From contig OY997641.1 of the NCBI GenBank assembly GCA_963921795.1, forward strand, positions 30,769,413 to 30,833,412: 64,000 bases of DNA, written 5' to 3'. The position numbers and the translations under genes are program-made. The number at the start of each line of letters is the position of its first letter. Positions within the stretch are counted from its first letter, which is position 1. Below, in pieces: positions 1 to 11,029 of the stretch. The notes under the pieces were generated by a model. That model saw only the letters and a program-made list of their open reading frames with translations. It searched no databases and was not told the DNA's origin. The DNA comes from Nannobrachium achirus. Its lineage: Eukaryota > Chordata > Actinopteri > Myctophiformes > Myctophidae.

Positions 1-3
1 CTG

Positions 4-461
4 CAGTAGTGTAAACTAAAGTAACTAAGCACATTTACTCAAGTACTGTACTTAAGTACAATTTTCAGTCATTTAAATTCTACTCAACTAACTCAGAGGC
101 AAATATTATACTGTTACTGCACTGAAATTATTTGAAAACTACTAGTTACTTTGTAGACACCGGCACTATTCGGTGCACGGGCCATAGGATTTTCTATTGG
201 CACTCTCTGAAATGCACACCAATTTAATTGTTATTACTACGGGGAGCCAGGGGAGGGTCCTGAAGGTGAATGACATGGTGCGTCACTTGTTATTGGGACA
301 GAATGCGCTGCTTTTTAGAATCCGCTGGCTGCACACAAAAAGAGATTATCAAACGGCAATTTTGGTGTGTCCCAGACATTTACTTGTAACAGAGTATTCT
401 ACATTACAGTATTGATACTTTTACTTAATTAAAAAAACTTGAGTACTTTTTTCCACCACTG
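4..461. mobile_element. hAT-like MITE, family A, copy 1
   Basis: The left end starts CAGTAGTGTAAAC and the right end finishes TTTTTTCCACCACTG, which are imperfect inverted ends. The body is full of 'tacttttact' and 'ctccactac' stretches shared with copies at 2398-2776, 7850-8342 and 46709-47168. The right flank GTCATCTG (462-469) matches the CTG left at the window edge, as expected for an 8-bp target duplication cut by the boundary. The middle (about 150-370) is unlike the other copies. No transposase is encoded. Confidence 0.75.
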
Positions 462-469
462 GTCATCTG

Positions 470-1388
470 CAGCTAGTATGTTATTCTATAGCAGCGATTC
501 CCATCCTTCAGCCCGGGGCCCCCTGGTGGGTCGTGAGGATATTGCAAGTGGGCCTCCAAACAAAATGGCGAAAAACATAACATTTAAATGAGCATGCTCT
601 AAAAATGCACACGGCCTTTCAGCTGCCATGTTCTGTTACTGTAAGTGGTCAGATGGGATTATCTAGTGGGCCCTGGTCCTCCAGAAAAGATCCTCCCAAA
701 ACACACACACACGGACGAACAAACACACGCATGCACGCACACAGGGAACATGATATGAAATATGATTTCCCTACATCATATTGTAATATCCACATTGTTG
801 AATGAGTAATGTTTGGCCCATAGGCACACTGGCAGTGACAGACACAGTCACGCTATCACTCTGAAACAGGCCTCTAAAAGGCAACAAACTACTGTTATCA
901 AAAACATTTATTTCACAGCTAAGCCAGTAAGCCTGCAGCACAGAAAGTAGTAGGTGTACAAGACTCCATATTCCAACAACTGAGAGATGATAGCTAAACA
1001 CTGAGTTAACATACTGTAATAATATCCAACAGCGTCGGGGTCATAAAAAAAGGTTATCAGATGATTTAGAATTTTAGATCATTTATGTCTGTTTCTTTTA
1101 CACAACGCTGAAACAACTGAATCAAGTATAAATAAATACGTTTTAAGTTCAACTCAGCTCGTATAACACCTCCCCTTGCCATCCTGCACTATTGCTATCC
1201 CTAGCATATTGTGCACTCAGTTTAATCAACGGCATCAGCAGTGTTGCCGATGCATGTGCAAATGAGCAGGCAATAACTTATGACCAATACTCCGTAAATA
1301 TGCATGCATAAAGTAATGTGGAATATGAATATGAAACATGTCCTCTTGATTCAGTTTGCGCTGATGCTGCTGTGCTGTTTCCTTGCAG
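470..1388. other. no gene recognised
   Basis: I see no supportable gene here. The stretch at about 495-560 resembles the left end of a hAT-like element (cagcgattcccatcc, then a run of ggcccc), without a matching right end. Short ORFs in this stretch are not convincing. Confidence 0.5.
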
Positions 1389-1474
1389 ACAGCCCCGCCC
1401 CCGGCCCGGTGTCTGCTCCTGTTTCAAGCCTGGCGACTGGGTTGCCTCCTGACTGTCCACTAATCGGTACGCAG
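1389..1474 (+). CDS. candidate orphan exon (unidentified)
   Basis: A pyrimidine-rich run ending in ccttgcag (to 1388) is followed by 86 GC-rich bases and then a consensus-like donor, CAG/gtactg, at 1475. The open frame reads SPAPGPVSAPVSSLATG and then LPPDCPLIGTQ, a Pro/Ser/Ala-rich segment in clear contrast to the AT-rich, repeat-laden flanks. The exon would begin with two bases of a split codon. An alternative donor lies at 1467 (CG/gtacgc). I do not recognise a family. It could be chance, since a single short exon with no neighbour cannot be confirmed from this sequence. Confidence 0.25.
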
Positions 1475-1745
1475 GTACTGTGGCTGTCCAATGAGCTAAC
1501 TGCACACTTTTGGCAGCCACAATGTGAATAAATGGACATGCTGAATATTTGTTCTGTAACAGTTTCATGAAGCTGTCATGGAATGGCCTTTCAGAAGAAC
1601 AGAAGATATGAGGGGCGCAGACTGTTACAGTACTGTACAGCAGGGGTTCCCAAACTTTTTTGTCTCGGGGCACCCCATAAATATTTTTTTAATCCGAGGC
1701 ACCCCTACATTATACATTTCACTCCCAGCACCTTATGTTTAAAGC

Positions 1746-1945
1746 ATCGTCGTTGTCGGGTGGAAACCTTGTAAGTCCAAAACCGTTAGTTTTGTATAAA
1801 TCATCTATAAAATGTAGCTAAACTAGTGAAAACAGCTGATCTACAAGCACACAACGCCTCGCATCGCGAGGCGTTGTGTCGTGTGCTTGTAGATTGGCTG
1901 TTTTCACTAGTTTTGTGCGACAGAGGTTTCTGCATGATATTTTAG
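1746..1945 (+). mobile_element. MITE X fragment nested in hAT-like element
   Basis: It begins ATCGTCGTTGTCGGG, followed by 'ggaaaccttgtaagtcc', the left end seen in full at 4971-5258 and 21394-21654. The right end is lost after 'tttgtgcgacagaggtttctgcatg'. It contains the hairpin module at 1820-1913. Confidence 0.7.
1820..1913. repeat. palindromic module, near-complete hairpin
   Basis: The arms run AAACTAGTGAAAACAGC, GATCTACAAGCACACAACGC and CTCGC, then the reverse complement with a 5-base insertion (cgtgt). The loop is about 2 bases. It is the X-family version of the module, with CACACAACGC instead of CTCACAACGC. Confidence 0.9.
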
Positions 1946-2397
1946 GAAAACATTGAGATAATAGCCATTTTGGTTAGAACTGACTGAAAATAACTTTGTA
2001 CTTTAAGTTAAAAATGTTACTATTTGTGTCCAAATACATTCCAAATATCATCAAATGATCTTGCGGCACCCCAGGGTGCCCCGTCACCCACTTTGAAAAC
2101 CCCTGCTGTACAGTATATGTTCCATGTTGTGTACCTCTGAGTTAGTTATCTGTAGGTTTGATACCCCTGTCTGGGATGCCCATACTGTAGGTTCATGCGT
2201 GTTATCCCTCCATATTTGCTTGCCATGCTGCAGTGTGCTTGGGCATGTGCTGACATGTGTTAAACATGTGTAAATGTGTACATTTCCACCTTTAGTCAAT
2301 ACTTCATAACCATATGAGTAAAATCGCTGATGTGGTGTGTTTATTTTTGGAACACAGTTCTTATACAGTATGAGGCGATTTAAGATTCCCATATGGG

Positions 2398-2776
2398 GAT
2401 TTTTCCATTTCCAATTTTCAATACTTTTACTTCTACTCCACTACATCTCAGGAGCAAATATTATACTTTTGCTCCACTACAATTATTTGGAAACTTAACT
2501 TACTAGTTACTATGTGTAGATTTTGATTAATATTACAAAACAACGCATTAACCACTTCATCCCTATTTACATTTTGGTCATTTGAAAATAGCGGATCTAC
2601 AAGCTTGTATATCTGCTATTTTGAAAAGATGTTTTATACATTTGAAAACTTGAAGTGGGACTTTCTGCATATCGAGTACATGCCAATACTTTTGTACTTT
2701 TCTCAAGTACATTTTGAATTCCGCATTGATTGTATTTAGGTAAAACATTTGAAACATTTGATTATTTTCCACCACT
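2398..2776. mobile_element. hAT-like MITE family A, 5'-truncated copy 2
   Basis: It shares 'acttctactccactacatctcagg' and 'tactagttactatg' type runs with copy 3 (7850-8342) and ends ATTTTCCACCACTG. The left terminus is missing. A collapsed hairpin module (2581-2626) sits at the same internal position as in copies 3 and 4. Confidence 0.7.
2581..2626. repeat. palindromic module, collapsed form
   Basis: TTTGAAAATAGCGGATCTAC is followed directly by AAGCTTGTATATCTGCTA and TTTTGAAA. The arms are the module's outer part. The inner CTCACAACGC segment is gone, leaving an almost loop-free 46-bp palindrome. Confidence 0.85.
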
Positions 2777-3393
2777 GCCTATGAACCCATGTTCTGCATC
2801 ACCAGGCAATATTGTTTTCAAGGTCCTTCATGCTCCACAGGGCCACTAGAGTGTGGCATGTTAATATCTGCGTTCTCACTTGTAAAGGAGCAACCTATAA
2901 TTTCACACCTTTCTTCCCAAACAGTAATGTTTTAATGCGTGCGAATGCAAAAAAATAAAAAATAAAAAGAAAGAAAGACCAATGGTCTGCAATATGTTAA
3001 TTTGCTCCTCTTTGTGTTTGAGCCAGTTATTATCGCCGGACAAGTTCTCTCACTCACATTTAATAGCCCTGGTGTAAAATGATACTGCCCATATTCTGAA
3101 ACACCTAAAGATGCCATTGTGGCATTGGACATCATAAATTTACCAGGGAAGAGAAAGGTAGAAGTAGGCTACCTACAATATTAGAACCTGAACAGAACTA
3201 AACAGAATGGGATGTACAGAAAGGGAACAGAGCACTTCACAAAGAGAAGAAATGGAAGACAGGAAAACAGCTAGCATCAATGCAGAAACAGCAGCCTATG
3301 CAACACACAAACTACAGACCACATAAGTAACACACAGCACACACAACTTCAACTAGCCTTTTGCAATTCGAAGGGATCATAGTGTCAATAAAA

Positions 3394-3395
<2 letters not shown>
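2777..3395. other. no gene recognised
   Basis: Unique-looking AT-rich sequence. I see no coding, RNA or repeat signature that I can support. Confidence 0.5.
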
Positions 3396-3476
<81 letters not shown>

Positions 3477-3480
3477 TCAA
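3396..3480. repeat. (CAAT)n/(CAAG)n microsatellite
   Basis: About thirteen CAAT units pass into about seven CAAG units and back to CAAT. Confidence 0.95.
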
Positions 3481-3544
3481 TCTAATATTATTGTCTATTT
3501 GCAATCTAACCATAACATGTATATAACATGCTTGATTCATATAT

Positions 3545-3905
3545 GCTGCCATGTAAGACACCTCAGGGTGACAAGTGACCTCGCCCATCTGGCCAGTGAT
3601 GTATATCGGACCAGTTAACCATATATGGAGACCCCTGGTACCCATATATGGAGATCCATGGATATATGCTGTGAGACCCCAAACATGCTTACTCAGTTAT
3701 TCGTTATGTGAAAACCCTATGACATCTATCACATCTGACATCTGACCAGCCACACAGATATGGGCTGTCTTCCTCCATATATGGGCATTCCCATATGAAG
3801 TCCTGTTAGATATGGGCTTAATATTGTTGACATCAGTCCCATGAAAGGGATGTTTGGTCAGAATCAGATATGCGGGTACTGAGGGGATGGAGGGCAGATT
3901 TGCGT
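3545..3905 (-). repeat. repeat family D copy 1
   Basis: This is an inverted copy of the sequence at about 25868-26245, sharing 'cccatatatggag', 'cacataacgaataactgag' and 'tggccagtgatgtatat'. A third copy lies at 13180-13665. All three are non-coding, rich in 'ccatatatgg' palindromes and contain 'gatgtca' and 'tgacatc' motifs. I cannot assign a superfamily. Confidence 0.75.
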
Positions 3906-3911
3906 TGACTA

Positions 3912-4169
3912 TTTTGAAAGACAATCCCAGTTTAGTGTTTTAACCTTGTCTTCAACGCTGAGCCAACTTAGGCTAGCAAAATGTGTGGGAGAAACATGGG
4001 TCATGGGCCCCAGGTCAAGAAGTAGCCGAATCATTTTGTTTTGGGAGGTTTGGAGCTTAGTCTTTAGTGTTTTTTTTATGTTGGAGTACCATGAGGTGCA
4101 AGCGTAGTCAAAGTGGGACTGAATGAGGGCCCCAGCAAGAGTCTTGAGGGCACTTTTGTTGACAAAAGT
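3912..4169 (-). pseudogene. LINE reverse transcriptase C-terminal fragment
   Basis: The minus-strand open frame contains ALIQSHFDYACTSWY, then a Lys-rich segment and LQTSQNKMIRLLLDL. This is the conserved region just after the RT fingers/palm in jockey/CR1/L2-type LINE ORF2 proteins (pattern 'H-F-D-Y-x-x-x-x-W-Y ... L-Q-x-x-Q-N-K'). Only about 85 residues remain. The catalytic part and endonuclease are absent, so this is a dead fragment. It is joined upstream on the same strand to a tRNA-like sequence (4183-4268). Confidence 0.7.
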
Positions 4170-4182
4170 GGAGATTCCGCCC

Positions 4183-4268
4183 AGGGGGAGCCCGGATTCG
4201 AACTGGGAACCCTTCGGGAACCCTTCGTGCTCTAATAACGGTTTCTCTACCCCTGAGCTATGCCGTCC
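4183..4268 (-). pseudogene. tRNA-like sequence (SINE head or tRNA pseudogene)
   Basis: On the minus strand an A-box-like TAGCTCAGGGGTAGAG is followed about 40 bases later by a B-box-like AGTTCGAATCC. A short internal duplication ('ggaacccttc' twice) lies between them and makes a normal anticodon arm and variable loop impossible, so this is not a functional tRNA. It lies immediately 5' of the LINE fragment on the same strand. Confidence 0.5.
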
Positions 4269-4328
4269 AAACATCTCTATCGTGGTCGTATAAAATGTTG
4301 GTGGTCTTACACTTTAAATAGAAATTGC

Positions 4329-4695
4329 AGGGGTGTCGCACCAAATTCTGGGCCCGGGTACGAGGACTCACTCAGATTTTGTGATTTAACTACTGAAAAA
4401 AAGCAGATATATACATCTGCTGTTTTGAGAAATCTTGAACATTTGTGCAAGTCTTTGAATATTTCAAATCCTTCTAATTTTTTCTTTTCTTTTCTTTTTT
4501 TTTGTTGAAAAACCTATGTTTCTATGTCAGTGGTGCTCAAACTTTTTCATGTGAAGGACCCCCAAAATGATATGTATTTGGCCACGGACCCCCATCTCAA
4601 AATATTTTGTTCCAGGGAACCCCCAGAAGCAAAATTTGAGTTACAAATGTTCGCTTAAAAATACATATATTCAAAGATTTGCACACATTTCCTGA
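4329..4695 (+). mobile_element. hAT-like MITE family C, 3'-truncated
   Basis: It begins CAGGGGTGTCGCACC and shares 'gtgatttaactactgaaa', 'agtggtgctcaaac', 'ggccacggacccccatctc' and 'ttcaaagatttgcacacat' with the complete copies at 7189-7677 and 16032-16583. The right half is missing after about 4695. A collapsed module lies at 4394-4428. Confidence 0.75.
4394..4428. repeat. palindromic module, collapsed
   Basis: AAAAAAGCAGATATATACAT continues into CTGCTGTTTT. Only the outer arm of the module is left, around a 5-base centre. Confidence 0.65.
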
Positions 4696-4970
4696 CTTCC
4701 CCTGCCTCTCTGCATGCTGATTTATCTTCTCTTTATCTACTCTCCATCTCTCCTCCTCTGTCTCCTTCCATCATTAATTACTGCCATGACCCTCTCCCCC
4801 CTCTCTCTGTGGACCATTATTTACCATGCTATCCCTCTTGTCCCCTCGTCCTGTCTTTATTTATCACCCAGCCGGTCCCTTGTTTTGTCACCTACCATGT
4901 ATAGTTCTGTCTTTGCCTGTCTTTCTATCTTCATCATCAGACTCCTCCTCATCTAGCATATATACAGTAT

Positions 4971-5258
4971 ATCGTCGTTGTCGGGTGAAAACCTTGTATG
5001 TCCAAAACCGTTCGTTTTGCATTTATCATTTTAAAAATGATTAAACTAGTGAAAACAGCCGATCTACAAGAACACAACGCCTCGCCGTGCGAGGCGTTGT
5101 GTTCTTGTGTTGTGTTGACTTGTGTTGTGTGCTTGTAGATCTGCTGTTTTCACTACTTTTGTCCGACGGCCTTGTATGATGAAGCAGGGCTTTACTTTGC
5201 GAAAGAACATACACATTTGAAACTTGGAGATACGAGGTTTCCACCCGACATCGACGAT
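4971..5258 (+). mobile_element. MITE X, complete copy
   Basis: Inverted ends: ATCGTCGTTGTCGGGTG at the left and CACCCGACATCGACGAT at the right, with the match extending into 'aaaccttgtat' and 'atacgaggttt'. Between them lie 'gtccaaaaccgttcgttttg', a central hairpin module (5044-5156) and 'tgatgaagcagggcttta'. The flanks are AT-rich (tat/atat), so the short target duplication cannot be fixed. Non-autonomous, 288 bp. Confidence 0.85.
5044..5156. repeat. palindromic module with expanded loop side
   Basis: The left arm has CAGCCGATCTACAAG, then 'aacacaacgcctcgc'. The right arm mirrors it, but an extra 'ttgtgttgtgttgac' tract lengthens the right side. Confidence 0.85.
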
Positions 5259-5799
<541 letters not shown>

Positions 5800-5954
5800 T
5801 AAACAGAGTCATTTAAACAGGCCATGTTAGCGGTTGTGATGATGAAGGATGTATGTCTGTGGAGTCAATGCTAATCTGAGCGATGCCTCAGGATCCAGTG
5901 TATTTAGACATCCTCACTGCTACAGTCATATATCAACATAATGGCCTGCCTAAG

Positions 5955-6062
5955 TGTGTGTGTGTGTGTGTGTGTGCGTGTGTGCGTGCGTGCGTGCGTG
6001 CGTGCGTGCGTGTGTGTGCGCGAGTGCGAGTGCATGTGTGTGCACCCGCGGGTGCGTGCGTT
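5955..6062. repeat. (GT)n/(GCGT)n microsatellite
   Basis: GT units pass into GCGT units and imperfect GTGC sequence. Confidence 0.9.
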
Positions 6063-6075
6063 TTTGAACAAGTTG

Positions 6076-6190
6076 TTTAACCCCAGCATCCGTATTCTGG
6101 GGGAAACATTCGCAAAAAATGGCAGATAGAAGCTTACAACGTGTAGCATTTGTAAGCTTGTAGATTGTCTATTTCCAACAAAGATTTTAG
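6076..6190. repeat. repeat family Y fragment with module
   Basis: 'ttaaccccagcatccgtattctgggg' type sequence, closely matched at 15103-15135, leads into a degenerate palindromic module (6122-6174: aagcttacaac, then gtaagcttgtagattgtct). Confidence 0.6.
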
Positions 6191-6208
6191 ATTTTTCAGA
6201 GTGAAAAC

Positions 6209-6297
6209 AGTATGTGTGTGTGTGTGTGTGTACAGTATGTGTGTGTGTGTGTGTGTGTATGTGTGTGTGTGTGTGTGTGTGTGCGTGCGTGCGTGGT
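6209..6297. repeat. (GT)n microsatellite
   Basis: Interrupted GT repeat ending in GCGT units. Confidence 0.95.
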
Positions 6298-6419
6298 TGT
6301 ACGGTACCTTTCTAAAGTAACTCAGCCCTAGGTCACAGTTCTGATTACTGTCCGTCTGGTCTGAGTGAGGGAAAGACAGACAGACAGACAGTAAGTAAGT
6401 AGAAACTAAACTATAAACC

Positions 6420-6750
6420 ACTGCAACGCTTGCATGTCGTGCAGAAACCTCTTAACTCCATATTCTAACGTTTTGTGTTTTTTCTTAACATAATTAAAAG
6501 TATCAACAGTCACGATGTGTTTCGAGCTTGTAGATCTGCTACTTTTGCTACTTTTGAATTGGAATCCTGAAAAGTTACAGTTTTGGACAAATGAGGTTTC
6601 CACCACATACAAGATGGAAACCTTGTATGTTCAGAACCACTACTTTTCAGGAAATGGGAAAAATAACATTATTATTTAGTTACAAGCTCTTTTTAACTCT
6701 TATCAAACTGGCATCTATTCTGACTGTGAGCTTGTAGATCTGCTATTCCC
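6420..6750. mobile_element. degraded MITE X pieces
   Basis: Two partial X segments. One runs from 'gtgcagaaacctcttaactcc' (6438) to 'ggacaaatgaggtttccacc' (6604). The other starts 'tggaaaccttgtatgttcag' (6614). Each carries a half module, GAGCTTGTAGATCTGCTA, at about 6525 and 6728. Neither is complete. Confidence 0.6.
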
Positions 6751-6767
6751 TCTTCTTTTGCACATCG

Positions 6768-6770
<3 letters not shown>

Positions 6771-6844
<74 letters not shown>

Positions 6845-6906
6845 AGCGTGCGTGCGTGCATGCGTGCGTGCGTGCGTGCGTGCTTGCGTGTGTGCGTGCG
6901 TGCGTG
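6771..6906. repeat. (GT)n/(GCGT)n microsatellite
   Basis: About 27 GT units, followed by about 80 bp of GCGT units with single-base variants. Confidence 0.97.
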
Positions 6907-7333
6907 TACTTCAATAAATGCACTCTGAAGAAGAACTTACAGTAGATACCGAATAAAGTAGCAGCAGCAACAACAACAACAAGAACCTCAAAAACAATCC
7001 TGCAGATAGATAACATGGAATCCAATTTCACATCTGTTCACAGAAACGTCTTCTTTGGTGTCTCACCCTCAGTGGAGTTGGCACTGGGACCTGGCTGCCA
7101 GTCCATTAAAGTCAGGTTTGTAGCTGCTGGATGCAATTCTCAAAGAGGCAACAAGGTCACTGTCGGCTCGAAAGCCTTCATGTGAGAACAGGGGCGTCAC
7201 ACCACATGTTGGGCCCTGGGTGCAATGATTCACTGTGGGCCCGCTCCCCCATGGATGTTCTTCATAGGGGGAGGGGGTTTAACCCATTTAGACTGGGAAC
7301 ACATTATTACGCATTATTTTGTGCTTTAACTAT

Positions 7334-7372
7334 ATTGAAAAATAACAGATATACAAGCTCACAGCTAGCTTG
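7334..7372. repeat. palindromic module, degraded
   Basis: AATAACAGATATACAAGC and then 'tcacagctagcttgtat'. The left arm is intact and the right arm shortened. Confidence 0.6.
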
Positions 7373-7555
7373 TATGTTTCCATGTCAGTGGTGGTCAGAC
7401 TTTCATGTGAAGTACCCCCAAAATGATATGTATTTGGCCACGGACCCCCATCTCTAATTATTTAGTTCCAGGGACCCCCCCCCCCCCCCCCCAGAAGCAA
7501 CATTTGAGTTACAAACGTTCGCTTTAAAAATACATAAATTCAAAGATTTGCACAC

Positions 7556-7602
7556 ACAGATCTACAAGCTCTTGTATATCTGCTATTTTTCAATAGCTAA
7601 AG
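7556..7602. repeat. palindromic module, collapsed
   Basis: CAGATCTACAAGCTCTTGTA continues into TATCTGCTATTTTT. The inner arm is lost. Confidence 0.7.
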
Positions 7603-7849
7603 TATAAAATAATCAAGGCCCCTCCACCTTGGGCCGTAGTAACTCAGTCCCACTCCCCCCCCCTTGTGACGCCCCTGTGTGAGAAAACAGACTTGTGTGC
7701 ACGAATGGAACCACAACCTTCATGACACATTCTATCACATCCTTCATATTCAGTTGTTTTCCTACACAGCGCTTGCTAGTGAATAATGCAGTCATAGCGG
7801 AGAAACGGGGGAAGAGCTTCATGCTTGCACAACAAAATGAACCCAATGG

Positions 7850-8342
7850 CAGTGGTGTAAAGTAGCTAAGTACATTTACTCAAGTACTGTACTTAAGTAC
7901 ACTTTTGAGGTATTTGTACTTTTGTTTTCAATTTCCAATACTTTTACTTCTACTCCACTACATCTGGGCTCCAAAAATTGTACTTTTACTCCACTACATT
8001 TATTTGAAAACTTTAGTTACTAGTTACTTTTCAGATATAAATATTATAAAACATACATTAATCCATTTTAGCCCTATTTTATAACTTGGCTATTTGAAAG
8101 CTCACAACGCAACAATGCGACACGTTGTGAGCTTGTAGATCTGCTATTTTCAAAACATTTGGTACTTTTACTTTTGGTACTTTAAGTACATTTTGATGCC
8201 AATACTTTTGTACTTTTACTCTTTTAGTCTTTTACTCAAGTGCATTTATAATTCCGGACTTTTACTTGTAATGGAGTATTTCTCCATTGCAGTATTGGTA
8301 CTTTTACTCAAGTAAAATATCTGAGTACTTTTTCCACCACTG
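7850..8342 (+). mobile_element. hAT-like MITE family A, complete copy 3
   Basis: Ends CAGTGGTGTAAAG and TTTTTCCACCACTG are flanked by the exact 8-bp direct repeat CCCAATGG (7842-7849 and 8343-8350). The interior repeats 'tacttttactcaagt' type phrases and holds the module at 8090-8153. 493 bp, non-coding. The target duplication length and CAG...CTG ends fit hAT. Confidence 0.93.
8090..8153. repeat. palindromic module
   Basis: The left arm is shortened ('ttgaaagctcacaacgc'). The right arm is complete ('acgttgtgagcttg', then TAGATCTGCTATTTTCAAA). Confidence 0.85.
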
Positions 8343-8350
8343 CCCAATGG

Positions 8351-9329
8351 CACAGCTAGCCCACTGCAGGGCGACGTCCATTGTTAGGATTTTCAAAATG
8401 TCCCCACAATACGGGACTGACCGGTCGATTGTAAAGACATCATTGTCCACAGCTCTCTACTGATCTACAGAAAAACAAGGAAATAATTTATATTCATTAA
8501 TAATGATTATTATTAAATAATAATGAACAACAATGAATTAAAATAAATTAACCATCAGTTTTCAACATAGAGTTATATCAAAAGAAGAGGAGGACGGCCC
8601 CACCCCCGCATATTCACTGCAATGAAGTTGTTGACCCAGTGCGCAAAGCAGTACACAGTATCTCTAACCCATTCCCTGCGAACCCAAAATATGGATGTGC
8701 GCTAATACTGCCAGGAATATCATTAATTTTCAGTTCAACATTACAGCATTAAAAGGGGACTTTGAATGGCTAGAGGCTGTGTTGGATTTAATATACCACC
8801 AGAGAGCACCAACGATAAGCTTTTCAACATATCTATGCTTTTCAAGGTTTGAGTGATCACGTGGTCGGCTGCGCCGGTTTACATTGGCCTGGAGCTAACC
8901 ATTAGCGTGGAATAGCGTGGGACCCTGTGCGCCACACGCGCGCTTGATGGTGTAATTATTATGATGGCCCATCGCCTGGGACATGTATCCACGCCACAGA
9001 CACTTCAAACCTGGGTCAAAATCAGACGGAATGGCTAGGAGAGGCCATTTCACACAGAGGACCCCTGAAAAACCGGTGATGTCATGAACCTATCCTTAGC
9101 TTTCACGGTCACTCGTTACAATGCCATCAGTCAGGTAAGACCCTTTCCTCCGCCGAAAATATTTTTTTTAAATGCAGAAAAATGCTTTTTATATAAAAGT
9201 AGATCCATAGTCGATCGGCAGAGAGTCTCCTAGTTAGAATGTCGATCTCGGAGTCGATCCGCAGAGGATGTGTCCCATTTCCCATATTCCCTCCTGATTG
9301 GCTATGATTGCCTTCTAAAGTTTGTGTAT
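8351..9329. other. no gene recognised
   Basis: Mixed-composition sequence without a supportable gene or known repeat. Confidence 0.5.
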
Positions 9330-9366
9330 GCAACCTGACGGTCGCTTATCTCCCGATTAGGGAGTC
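9330..9366 (-). repeat. double-hairpin motif, copy 1
   Basis: On the minus strand: ACTCCCTAATCGGGAG, then 'ataa', then GCGACCGTCAGGTTGC. Two short hairpins sit in tandem. The same motif occurs at 10948-10986 and 25563-25604. Confidence 0.75.
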
Positions 9367-9712
9367 TTACTGGTAAGTACCATAGTCATCCATAATTAGT
9401 AAGTAAGTAGCCTACCATAGTCATCCATAGTAAGTTCATAGTCATCCATAGTAAGTACCATAGTCATCCATAGTAAGTACCTTAGTCATCCATAGTAAGT
9501 ACCATAGTCATCCATAGTAATTGTACCATAGTCATCAATGGTCAGCCCTAGTCGTCCATAGTAGTAAGTACCATATAGTCATCCATGGTCATCCAAGGTT
9601 AGTACCATAGTCATCCATAGTATGTAGTCATCCATAGTCATCCATAGTAAGTACCATAGTCATCCATAGTCATCCATAGTAAGTACCATAGTCATCCATG
9701 GTCATCCATATT
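9367..9712. repeat. minisatellite ('agtaccatagtcatccat')
   Basis: Irregular tandem units built from AGTACCATAGTCATCCATA and shorter pieces (CATAGTCATC), about 20 units with variable lengths. Confidence 0.9.
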
Positions 9713-10084
9713 GCATATAGCTACAGCACCAACAAAGGGAAGCTTTTTCTCACCTTCAGATCCATATATTCAAAGGTAATGAATTCTTGGACAGAGGTCT
9801 GCTCAGTGATTAGTGAGCAAAAAAAGACAATTCTACCCTTCGTCAGTTTGAAGCTTGAAAACATGAACATCTGCTCCCCATTGGTTTAAGAAAAGTAATC
9901 ACATTTTGTGTTATATGGAATTATATAGAATGCATGTTTTGCACATTTCTCCATCTTCTCATACACTATACTTCTCTGGTTCTGTACTTTTCTCTCCCTT
10001 TCATCTCTCTTCCCCTTCCCCGCCCTGGGAACCTCTACCAGAAATGCTCTCCTCTACCCTCTTCCTTCATCTATCTGCTCCTCC

Positions 10085-10200
<116 letters not shown>

Positions 10201-10299
10201 CTAGTTTCCAGAAGCAGCCCATGCAGACATCTGGGCTTTGGCTCACGTACCAGAGGAGGCATGACACTCCTACTGGGGAAATGTGAAATAGGAGGGAGG

Positions 10300-10400
<101 letters not shown>

Positions 10401-10805
10401 GAGTCAGACGATGGAGAGAGATGGGGAGAGAAAGAAGTGGTGTTAAGGAGTTGATGAGGGAAGGGGAGGGGTTTATGGGGAACCGGGGGAAGAAGCAAGC
10501 AGAGAGAGAGAATCTGTTCTCAGATCAGCAAATGTTTAATTTATACCCCGTCTAACAATGGTGTTGCTTGCCGGCAAGCAACTGAGACACTGTGGTTGAA
10601 TGCATCATGGTTGAGATGAGGAGATCAGGGGCGTCACTAGGGGACTCACATGCGGTGAAAAACCCATATTTAAAAAAAAAAAAAAAAAAAAAACGAGCGG
10701 GGACCACGTGGAGGGGTGGCCCAGGTCTTTGATCTTGACCCCCCTTCCAAAAATCTGTACGACGGGCCTGCGCTTCTTTGTCAAAGAATGCCGCGCTCTA
10801 TCAGG

Positions 10806-10832
10806 CTAGGGTTAGGGTTAGGGTTAGGGTTA
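10806..10832 (+). repeat. interstitial telomere-like (TTAGGG)4
   Basis: TAGGG is followed by three TTAGGG units and TTAA. Too short for a telomere. The interstitial location suggests repair at a break or chance. Confidence 0.85.
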
Positions 10833-10947
10833 ACCACCCTACTGTGCATGTGTGACATACGTATACGCGACGACTGCACATGCGTCAAACACAACACACA
10901 CTAAGCACAGTGGTACACTACAGGAGCACACTACAGAAGGACCAGTA

Positions 10948-10986
10948 ACACTCCCTAATCGGGAGATAAGCGACCGTAGGTCACTG
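10948..10986 (+). repeat. double-hairpin motif, copy 2
   Basis: ACTCCCTAATCGGGAG, 'ataa', then GCGACCGTAGGTCAC. The second hairpin is slightly degraded. Confidence 0.7.
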
Positions 10987-11029
10987 ATCTCCACAAATAG
11001 GGCAAAAATGTGTTTTGCCAAAATCTTCC

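Larger units (their letters stand above)
1641..2105. mobile_element. hAT-like element with nested MITE X
   Basis: The ends are CAGGGGTTCCCAAAC and, at the right, CACTTTGAAAACCCCTG. They are inverted relative to each other and flanked by an exact 8-bp direct repeat, CTGTACAG (1633-1640 and 2106-2113), the hAT-superfamily target duplication length. Near both ends are 'ggcacccc' and 'ggtgcccc' stretches. A family X fragment with its hairpin (from about 1746) interrupts the middle. Non-coding. Confidence 0.85.
7189..7677 (+). mobile_element. hAT-like MITE family C, complete
   Basis: Ends CAGGGGCGTCACA and TGTGACGCCCCTG are exact inverted repeats, flanked by the 8-bp direct repeat TGTGAGAA (7181-7188 and 7678-7685). 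The interior has 'gtggtggtcagact', 'ggccacggacccccatctc', a poly-C run (7477-7492) and two degraded modules (7334-7372 and 7556-7602). 489 bp, non-coding. The end sequence and 8-bp duplication fit hAT. Confidence 0.9.

Noticed and set aside
4183..4268. Functional tRNA gene
   Set aside because: Internal duplication destroys the cloverleaf.
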